From assembly GCA_016844565.1 (NCBI GenBank), contig JAENJB010000027.1, positions 1 to 10,680 on the forward strand: 10,680 bases of DNA, written 5' to 3'. Position 1 is the first letter of the stretch; every line of letters begins with the position of its first letter. Positions 5,334-10,680 of the stretch are shown here, piece by piece. A program made the position numbers and the translations under genes. The notes under the pieces are model-generated. The model did no database searches and had not been told where the DNA came from. It saw nothing but the letters and a program-made list of their open reading frames with translations. The DNA is from Dehalococcoidia bacterium (lineage in GTDB: Bacteria > Chloroflexota > Dehalococcoidia > JAENJB01).

Positions 5334-6758
5334 TCACTCGAGGTAGTCCTTCAGCCTCCGGCTTCGCGAAGGATGGCGCAACTTCCTGAGAGCCTTGGCC
5401 TCAATCTGGCGGATCCTCTCCCGTGTGACGCCGAACTCCCACCCGACTTCCTCCAGGGTGCGTCCTCGCCCATCCTCCAGGCCAAATCTCAGTTCCACCA
5501 CCCTTTTCTCCCTGGCATTGAGGGTACCCAGCACATCCTCTATTTGCTCTTTAAGCAATTGCCGTGACGCAGCATCTGCGGGAGGCAGTGCAGACCGATC
5601 CTCGATGAAATCCCCCAGGTGGCTATCCTCCTCCTCCCCGATAGGCGTCTCCAGAGATAGCGGCGCCTGGGATAACTTTACGACTTCCTTCACCTTCTCC
5701 TTGGGGATTTCCATTCCCCGGCCTATCTCGTCGTGGCTCGGCTCCCGCCCGTATTCTTGAGCCAGACGCAGACTTACCCGATGTACCTTGTTGATGGTCT
5801 CCACCATATGCACCGGTATGCGGATCGTCCGGGCCTGGTCGGCAATGGCCCTGGTGATGGCCTGTTTGATCCACCAGGTAGCGTAGGTGCTGAACTTGTA
5901 ACCGCGCCGGTAGTCGAACTTCTCCACCCCCCGCATCAGACCTATATTCCCTTCCTGGATAAGGTCAAGGAGCGCCATGCCCCGGCCGATATATTTCTTG
6001 GCGACACTGACCACGAGACGCAGATTTGCCTCTATGAGATGTCTCTCAGAACGAGACTCCTCATACTTCACCCGGTCCAGATACTTTCTCAGCGCCCTTT
6101 GCTGAGAGTTGAGCAAAGCCCTAAAGCTGGCACTACCAATCAGTGTTTCCAGCTCCTCCCACGAATCCGTCTCGCCCATTATTGAGAGCACCTCTCTGGG
6201 CAGCAGATTAAACAGGAGGGCAAGCTGAACTATCGCTTTCTCCGCTTCACTCTCATCCCGTCCCGTTCCGTCAGCAACGGCCTTGATTAAAGGCTCAGCC
6301 AGTACAACGTCAATAGCTTTCCGCATCTTAACATTTGAGATACACTGCAGTGGAGTCGAAGCTTTTAGCCCAAGCTCGATTCGCATAGCCACCACTATGG
6401 GAGCCGCCTTGTGCAGAGGAACCAGCATGACCGTGAAAATGTCTAACACCCTGGCTGATTTGCCGTGTTCGACTAGCCATTCCTCCTCAAGCCGCCTGAT
6501 ATGCCTGCCGCACTCCATCTTCTTCGCCAGGGTTCTTTCCTCGGCTCCGGTCAGCAGGGCGACTCTGCCCACTTCACCCAAGTACATCCTCACCGGGTCA
6601 TCAGTCGGCTCCTCTTCTCCCCAAAGAGCCTCCCTGGCCAACTCTTCTTCAACAGGAGCCATACTTATGGCAGCAGGCCACTGCGGACCGTCTTCGTCGT
6701 AATCTGGTCGCCTTTCCTTCAGCTCAACTATGGATTGTTCCTCTTTTATTTCAGTCAT
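5334..6758 (-). CDS. rpoD: RNA polymerase sigma factor, RpoD/SigA type
   Basis: A 474-residue sigma-70-family factor directing RNA polymerase to promoters. Region 1.2 is at residues 54-83 (DPVRMYLGEVGRVALLTGAE). Region 2 spans about 236-310, with the core-binding LLDLIQEGNIGLMRGVEKFD and the -10 recognition segment YKFSTYATWWIKQAITRAI. Region 3 is about 316-390. Region 4 is 404-474, ending with the -35 helix EVGWEFGVTRERIRQIEAKA. These helices match the primary sigma factor, so it probably reads TTGACA/TATAAT promoters, like those found elsewhere in this window. Region 1.1 is absent. About 150 residues (88-236) of low conservation lie between regions 1.2 and 2.1, a pattern I associate with Dehalococcoidia. 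An AGGAAGGA site precedes the ATG closely. Whether it is the sole housekeeping factor or a second group-2 copy cannot be told here. Confidence 0.93.
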   Translation of the reverse strand: MTEIKEEQSIVELKERRPDYDEDGPQWPAAISMAPVEEELAREALWGEEEPTDDPVRMYLGEVGRVALLTGAEERTLAKKMECGRHIRRLEEEWLVEHGKSARVLDIFTVMLVPLHKAAPIVVAMRIELGLKASTPLQCISNVKMRKAIDVVLAEPLIKAVADGTGRDESEAEKAIVQLALLFNLLPREVLSIMGETDSWEELETLIGSASFRALLNSQQRALRKYLDRVKYEESRSERHLIEANLRLVVSVAKKYIGRGMALLDLIQEGNIGLMRGVEKFDYRRGYKFSTYATWWIKQAITRAIADQARTIRIPVHMVETINKVHRVSLRLAQEYGREPSHDEIGRGMEIPKEKVKEVVKLSQAPLSLETPIGEEEDSHLGDFIEDRSALPPADAASRQLLKEQIEDVLGTLNAREKRVVELRFGLEDGRGRTLEEVGWEFGVTRERIRQIEAKALRKLRHPSRSRRLKDYLE

Positions 6759-6956
6759 CCCATCCTTCCTTATGCCTTTGCTCCTGACGCCCGACGCAGC
6801 TCAAGAGTGACCTCATACACGCCAATGTGAGTCTGAGGCTGGCAATGGCAGTTTCATCTTCAGATACCTGATTACCTTTCCCACTCCTTGAGGCTACCGG
6901 CAAACCGCAACGGAGCCGCTGTTCCGCCTGAATCTGGAGTGCGGCGAAATAAGTGT

Positions 6957-7033
6957 TGGCGACCCCGAAGGGATTCGAACCCTCGATCTCCACCGTGACA
7001 GGGTGGCATGTTAGTCCGCTACACCACGGGGCC
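6957..7033 (-). tRNA. tRNA-Asp (anticodon GTC)
   Basis: The minus strand folds as a complete cloverleaf. The acceptor stem is GGCCCCG/CGGGGTC (one G-U pair). The D stem is GTGT/ACAT, the anticodon stem CCACC/GGTGG around loop CTGTCAC, and the T arm is GAGGG-TTCGAAT-CCCTT. The anticodon GTC reads Asp codons, and the discriminator base is G (6960), as expected for tRNA-Asp. CCA is encoded (6959-6957), so the mature end needs no added tail. No terminator is evident just downstream, and transcripts may read toward the sigma factor gene, 198 nt away. Confidence 0.97.
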
Positions 7034-7091
7034 GCGAGCCGAAATGGGAGTGTGGTGGAGACGCTAAAGAAGAAGCCCTAACCAGCTACAA

Positions 7092-7120
7092 AGCATAGCA
7101 GTCTCAGGTTCAACTGTCAA
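7092..7120 (-). promoter_or_regulatory. Promoter of tRNA-Asp overlapping the upstream stop codon
   Basis: On the minus strand the -35 TTGACA (7120-7115) and -10 TATGCT (7097-7092) are 17 nt apart. They would start transcription near 7085, about 50 nt before the mature tRNA end. The -35 box contains the TGA stop (7119-7117) of the molybdopterin subunit gene. Confidence 0.6.
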
Positions 7121-9456
7121 GGCGCAGAAGCGCGTCCCGCCTTTGCCGCGAGGGCGGCCAGAATCTTCTCTTTGGTGATGGGCAGGTCCTTTATCCGCAC
7201 CCCGATAGCGTGGTAGACGGCGTTTCCTATAGCTGGCGCCACCGGCACCGGCGTGTTCTCGGCGAACCCCTTGGCCCCGTACGGGCCTTCCCGGTGAGGC
7301 GCGGGCGCGAACTGGTAGGCGACGCGGTCCGTAGAAGGCATATCCATGGCCATCGGCGCCTTGTAGTCCATGAAGTTGGGATTGACGATCCTCCCTTCGC
7401 GGACGACCATCTCCTCAGTCAGTGCGGTACCGGTACCTATGGCCAGTCCCATCTGAATCATCGCCTCGCACGCCTTCGGGTTTATCGGGCGGCCCATGTC
7501 GTAGCATCCCCCCAGCCTCAGTAGCTTGACCTCTCCGGTTTCCGTGTTCACCGCTACCTCGGCGGCGTTGGCCCCGTGGGACAGGTAGGCCACCACCCTC
7601 TTCCCCTGCCCGGTGTTGATGTCCTCGCTGCTTATGGGACAGGTGAAGACGCCGTTTCCGACCAGCTCGCCACCTTTGACCAGATAGCCCAGGGGAGTGA
7701 AGAGCTCCGGAACCCGGAGGCCTCTCTCGGGCACCCCCTTCACATAGATGCGGTTGTCTCTTATGTCAAGTCCCTCGGCAGGGACGCCTAGCTTGGCCGA
7801 AGCCAGGGCAAAGAGCTGCCTCTTCGCGTCCTGACAGGCCAGCTGGACCGCATTGCCGGTATTGAATGTGCTCCGCATGGAGACGGTGCCGAACTCAAAC
7901 GGTGTAATGGCCGTGTCCGTGAACACTACCTTGACCATATCCACCGTGGCGCCGAACTCTTCGGCGGCGATCTGCGCCATGGTGGTGTTGCAGCCCTGGC
8001 CGACCTCGTGGGCGCTGTGGCGCACTTCAATAGCGCCATCCTCGTGGACCTTCACCGCCGCCACGGAAGTCGTGCCGGCTATGGTCTGTCGGCAGCCCTG
8101 GGCCACGCCCTTGCCCACCTTCCACGAGCCCGACGGCAGAGGTGGCGTCGTTCCCCACTCTATCCACCCGGCCATCTTGTCCAAGCATTCTCTGGCTCCC
8201 GTGCTGTGGTTAATCTGGCCGCAAACATCCTCATCAGCCTCTTTGAGGAGGTTCCTTCGCCTCATCTCCAGGGGATCCATCTCCAGTTTCTCCGCCAGCA
8301 TATCCATATGGTTCTCCACCGCCCACACTATGTGCGAGCCGCCGAAGCCAATGAAGGGACCGTAGGGCGGCTCATTGGTAGCGACGGCATAGGCATCGAA
8401 CTTGAAGTGCGGCATCCGGTAAACGCCTACAGTGGCGAAAACACTGCTGCGCGCTATCTGGACAATGAGGCTGCTGTACGCCCCGGCGTTGATAATGGCT
8501 TTCATCTCTCTGGCTACCAGAGTGCCGTCTTTCTTCACGCCGTCTTTGATATAGAGGACCATCGGCTCGCGAGAGGCGGAGTCGATAAAGACCTCCTCTC
8601 TCGTGAAGGCCATCTTCACCGGCTGCTGCGTCTTCAAGGCGAGCAGGGCAGCCGTTAGCCCAAGATGAGGCGTCGTCCGCCCGCCGAAGTTGCCGCCGAT
8701 GTAGAGGGAGATTACTCTCACACGCGATGGCGGCAGGCCCATCACCCTGCTTACTTCCGCCTTGAACCAGTGGGCCCAGTAGGTGGTCGTCCACACCGTC
8801 AGGATGCCGTCGGCGCCCATCTGTGCTACGCAGTTGTGGGGCTCCATCAGGCAGTGCTGCATGGGGGCGGCGGAGAAGCGGTCCTCCAGTACCAGGTCGC
8901 TCTCCTTAAACCCCTGCTCGACATCGCCGTGCTCCACATGGCGGTGGATGAGGATATTGGGACGGTCGGGCTCGAAACGGTAGGGTGGGAAGGGAAGTGG
9001 ATGCAGGGCGTACTTAAGTAGCTCCGGGTGGATGACGGCCGCCGGGTTGGGCTTCATCGCCTCCTCCGGGTCGAAGACCGCGGGCAAAGGCTCGTAATCC
9101 ACCCTTATCAGCCCGGCAGCCTCCTCCGCCAGTTCTCTGGTGACGGCGGCTACGGCCGCTACCGGCTCGCCAATAAACCGGACTCTGTCGATCGCCAGGA
9201 CGGTGCGGTCGCGGATGAAGCCCAACCTTTCTGGAGAAATGTCCCGTCCGGTGATGACCGCCTTCACCCCGGCCAGTCGCGCCGCCCTGGAGGTGTCGAT
9301 ATTGATGATCCTGGCGTGGGGGTGGGGGCTCCTCAGCATCTTGCCGTAGAGCATGCCCGGAAGCATAACGTCGATGACGTACTTGGCTTTCCCGGTTACT
9401 TTGTCCAGAGCATCAATGCGGAGCGTGTTCTTACCGATTACCGATAGCTCAGTCAT
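7117..9456 (-). CDS. Xanthine dehydrogenase-family molybdopterin-binding subunit
   Basis: The large molybdenum subunit of a xanthine oxidase-family hydroxylase, which hydroxylates C-H bonds of aromatic heterocycles or aldehydes using water. Numbering is from the upstream ATG at 9462 (781 residues). The N-terminal a/b hammerhead is at about 19-130 (DKVTGKAKY, RFIGEPVAAVAA). Cofactor-binding segments follow: GGNFGG (256-261), HEVGQG (485-490) and GAKGFAE (729-735), where Glu735 is the expected catalytic base. The usual FRGFGG loop instead reads PFIGFGG (369-375). Ile371 thus replaces the substrate-pocket Arg of xanthine oxidases, so purines are an unlikely substrate. The AYxCSFR loop of form I CO dehydrogenase is also absent. 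I prefer the ATG at 9456 because GGAGGA lies 6 nt upstream of it but abuts the ATG at 9462. No FeS or FAD subunit gene is adjacent. The substrate-binding protein gene lies upstream. Confidence 0.92.
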   Translation of the reverse strand: MTELSVIGKNTLRIDALDKVTGKAKYVIDVMLPGMLYGKMLRSPHPHARIINIDTSRAARLAGVKAVITGRDISPERLGFIRDRTVLAIDRVRFIGEPVAAVAAVTRELAEEAAGLIRVDYEPLPAVFDPEEAMKPNPAAVIHPELLKYALHPLPFPPYRFEPDRPNILIHRHVEHGDVEQGFKESDLVLEDRFSAAPMQHCLMEPHNCVAQMGADGILTVWTTTYWAHWFKAEVSRVMGLPPSRVRVISLYIGGNFGGRTTPHLGLTAALLALKTQQPVKMAFTREEVFIDSASREPMVLYIKDGVKKDGTLVAREMKAIINAGAYSSLIVQIARSSVFATVGVYRMPHFKFDAYAVATNEPPYGPFIGFGGSHIVWAVENHMDMLAEKLEMDPLEMRRRNLLKEADEDVCGQINHSTGARECLDKMAGWIEWGTTPPLPSGSWKVGKGVAQGCRQTIAGTTSVAAVKVHEDGAIEVRHSAHEVGQGCNTTMAQIAAEEFGATVDMVKVVFTDTAITPFEFGTVSMRSTFNTGNAVQLACQDAKRQLFALASAKLGVPAEGLDIRDNRIYVKGVPERGLRVPELFTPLGYLVKGGELVGNGVFTCPISSEDINTGQGKRVVAYLSHGANAAEVAVNTETGEVKLLRLGGCYDMGRPINPKACEAMIQMGLAIGTGTALTEEMVVREGRIVNPNFMDYKAPMAMDMPSTDRVAYQFAPAPHREGPYGAKGFAENTPVPVAPAIGNAVYHAIGVRIKDLPITKEKILAALAAKAGRASAP

Positions 9457-9489
9457 TACCATTCCTCCCTGCCAGGCTAAATGAGAAAT

Positions 9490-9518
9490 GCCCTATCGGG
9501 TCGCTCACGTCATGTCAA
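9490..9518 (-). promoter_or_regulatory. Weak candidate promoter for the molybdopterin subunit gene
   Basis: A perfect -35 TTGACA (9518-9513) is followed after 17 nt by a poor -10 TAGGGC (9495-9490), about 30 nt before the ATG. The weak -10 makes this uncertain, and an activator might be needed. Confidence 0.3.
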
Positions 9519-9519
9519 G

Positions 9520-9566
9520 AGAGCGTAGCGAAGCAATGCTGGTTCCGGTATGCCTAGCTACGCTCT
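9520..9566. repeat. 10-bp stem inverted repeat AGAGCGTAGC/GCTACGCTCT
   Basis: Perfect 10-bp arms (9520-9529 and 9557-9566) enclose a 27-nt loop. It lies downstream of the ABC-protein stop on the minus strand and upstream of the molybdopterin subunit gene. There is no T-run, so it is not a classic terminator. The left arm context (TGTCA, GAGCGTAGCGAAGCAAT) resembles degenerate TGTCATTGCGAGGAGCGTAGC-type repeats. Confidence 0.5.
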
Positions 9567-9621
9567 GCCAGGCGACATTCCAGGTGACGTGGCCCGGACC
9601 GGCGTCACGGACTATCCTGTG

Positions 9622-10680
9622 CTAGCCACGCACGCCGAGGGCCTTCAGCCAGAAGTCCGACGACTTCTTCAAATTCTCAGGGGTGATTACCCCTCTCGGC
9701 ATCGGGTCATAGGCTATGCCGAGCGACTTGAACAGGGCGTTGCTCCTGGCCCTTGCTGCCAGCTTGGGGTCCAGTGCGAAATTGTAGGTGCTATCGACGT
9801 AGGCCAGGATCCCTTCCGGGCTGGTCAGCCAGTCGATGAGCAGCCGGGCGGCATTGGGATGAGGAGCGTCCTTTAGCAGGGCTATGCCTCCAATATCGCC
9901 TGTCACCGGCCCGACGGGCGCGAATCCAAGCGGCGCCCCCACCGCCTGTAGACGATAGGTAGGGCCAAAGCCCGCGGCTGGAAAGAGGGCGACTTCTCCG
10001 GCGGCCAGTCGCTGCAGGGGACCGGTATAGCCGCTCGTCACCCTCGGCCGGGTGTTTCGAATGAAGTCCCCCCAGAAAGCGAAGGACTTATCCCAGTTCA
10101 GTACGTCTTTCTCCCTCCAGAGATAGGCCCAGAAGAGTGGAGTGTCCTCTCCAGAGGTAGTGACGAAGGTCTTACCAGCCCACTTGGTGCTCTTGATGTC
10201 ATCCCACGACTTCGGCACGTCAGCCGGCGGGACAAGGTCGGTATTGAAGACCGCCGCCATCCTGGCGACTCCGGTAACGGCCTTGTAGAAGTTGTGGTTC
10301 GGCTGGTTGGTCCACCCGACAACATTGGGGAACTCGTATTCGGTAAGCAGCCCGAAGCTGTGAGCATCCACAATCTCCGAGCTCAGAATCAGTACGTCGG
10401 CGCTATGGCGGCCTGCCTTGGCTTCCTCCACCAGCCGGGCCAGCACCTCTGTACCCCTGCTGTCCCATGTCTTCACCTTGATGAAAGGGTACCGCTCCGT
10501 GAATGGCTTCATGGCCTTCTCGGTGTCAGGGAACTGGTGGAACCAGAAGACCACCTCTCCCTCTTTCTTGGCCGCTTCCACCAGCTGCTGCTCGCGGGTG
10601 AGCTGAGGCGCTGGCGCTGGTCTCTCTGCCGCCGATTTCTCCGGTGCCGCCGTCCCGGACGGTGCAGGCGCTGCTGGCGC
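9622..10680 (-). CDS. ABC transporter solute-binding protein, iron(III) type, N-terminus cut
   Basis: Extracellular solute-binding protein (family 1, iron(III)/AfuA-FbpA-like) that would capture a ligand outside the membrane and deliver it to an ABC permease. 352 residues are visible. The frame stays open to the window edge past the internal GTG at 10581, so the true start lies outside. The first ~28 visible residues are an Ala/Pro-rich linker (APAAPAPSGTAAPEKSAAER, then PAPAPQL), typical of the tether after a lipoprotein signal peptide. The globular part starts at EAAKKEGEVVFW and contains KVKTWDSRGTEVLARL, the hinge-side FNTDLVPPADVPKSWDDI, LQRLAAGEVALFPA and the end PRGVITPENL. The signal peptide and lipobox must lie beyond the edge. 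Permease and ATPase genes are not in the window. The ligand could be iron or an organic compound. Its closeness to the molybdenum hydroxylase may mean shared substrate use, which is inference. Confidence 0.88.
   Translation of the reverse strand, partial: APAAPAPSGTAAPEKSAAERPAPAPQLTREQQLVEAAKKEGEVVFWFHQFPDTEKAMKPFTERYPFIKVKTWDSRGTEVLARLVEEAKAGRHSADVLILSSEIVDAHSFGLLTEYEFPNVVGWTNQPNHNFYKAVTGVARMAAVFNTDLVPPADVPKSWDDIKSTKWAGKTFVTTSGEDTPLFWAYLWREKDVLNWDKSFAFWGDFIRNTRPRVTSGYTGPLQRLAAGEVALFPAAGFGPTYRLQAVGAPLGFAPVGPVTGDIGGIALLKDAPHPNAARLLIDWLTSPEGILAYVDSTYNFALDPKLAARARSNALFKSLGIAYDPMPRGVITPENLKKSSDFWLKALGVRG

Noticed and set aside
6759..6956. Sigma factor promoter between the tRNA and the sigma factor gene
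   Set aside because: Several TTGCCA/TTGGCG-like hexamers occur, but none has a convincing -10 at suitable spacing.
7853..8658. Plus-strand open frames of 170 and 216 codons
   Set aside because: Both are antisense shadows of the molybdopterin-binding subunit gene, with no recognisable motifs.
7117..9462. Form I carbon monoxide dehydrogenase large subunit (CoxL)
   Set aside because: The AYxCSFR active-site loop is missing; the corresponding region reads PPYGPFIGFGG.
9520..9566. Rho-independent terminator after the ABC protein gene
   Set aside because: The 10-bp stem has a 27-nt loop and no following T-run, so it is listed only as an inverted repeat.

Overview
The window reads as accessory-rich bacterial chromosome, most likely from the Chloroflexota (Dehalococcoidia-like). 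This is inferred from the large insert in the housekeeping-type sigma factor, a B12-dependent radical SAM protein with a DUF4070-type tail, a lone xanthine-dehydrogenase-family molybdenum subunit, and GTCATTCC/GCAATGAC hairpin repeats of a kind I associate with that group. No 16S or other decisive marker is present, so the placement is tentative. Most genes lie on the minus strand. Two are cut by the window: an MFS transporter at the left edge (C-terminus missing) and an ABC substrate-binding protein at the right edge (N-terminus missing).

Left region (1-2504): a probable chromate/oxyanion-response cassette built around a divergent promoter. Leftward runs a ChrB N-terminal-domain protein, followed with no gap (stop TGA, then ATG) by an MFS transporter. 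Rightward runs a small CxxC carboxymuconolactone-decarboxylase/AhpD-like protein, then a separate ChrB C-terminal-domain protein. ChrB is thus split in two, with the halves on opposite strands. The 100-bp divergent region holds a TTGACA-18-TATAAT promoter rightward and a TTGTTA-17-TACAAT promoter leftward. A perfect dyad (TGTAAC-N4-GTTACA) covers the start point of one and the -35 of the other, so one regulator could control both arms.

Gap (2505-2859): a convergent intergenic stretch with an 80-bp element made of two ATTCC hairpins bounded by 9-bp inverted ends, followed by a second small hairpin repeat.

Middle region (2860-6758): three minus-strand genes in tight order: a sigma-70/SigA-type sigma factor, a B12-binding radical SAM protein (gap 23 nt), and a tandem-domain universal stress protein (gap 45 nt). 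They are probably co-transcribed. The sigma factor has complete regions 1.2, 2, 3 and 4 but no region 1.1.

Right region (6957-10680): a complete tRNA-Asp(GTC) with encoded CCA and its own promoter, whose -35 overlaps the stop codon of the gene upstream. That gene is a 779-aa molybdopterin-binding subunit of the xanthine dehydrogenase family with no FeS or FAD partner in view. Upstream of it is an iron(III)-type ABC transporter solute-binding protein whose Ala/Pro-rich linker runs off the window. The main points of interest are the split-ChrB divergon with its shared operator, and the molybdenum enzyme with an atypical substrate-pocket motif.
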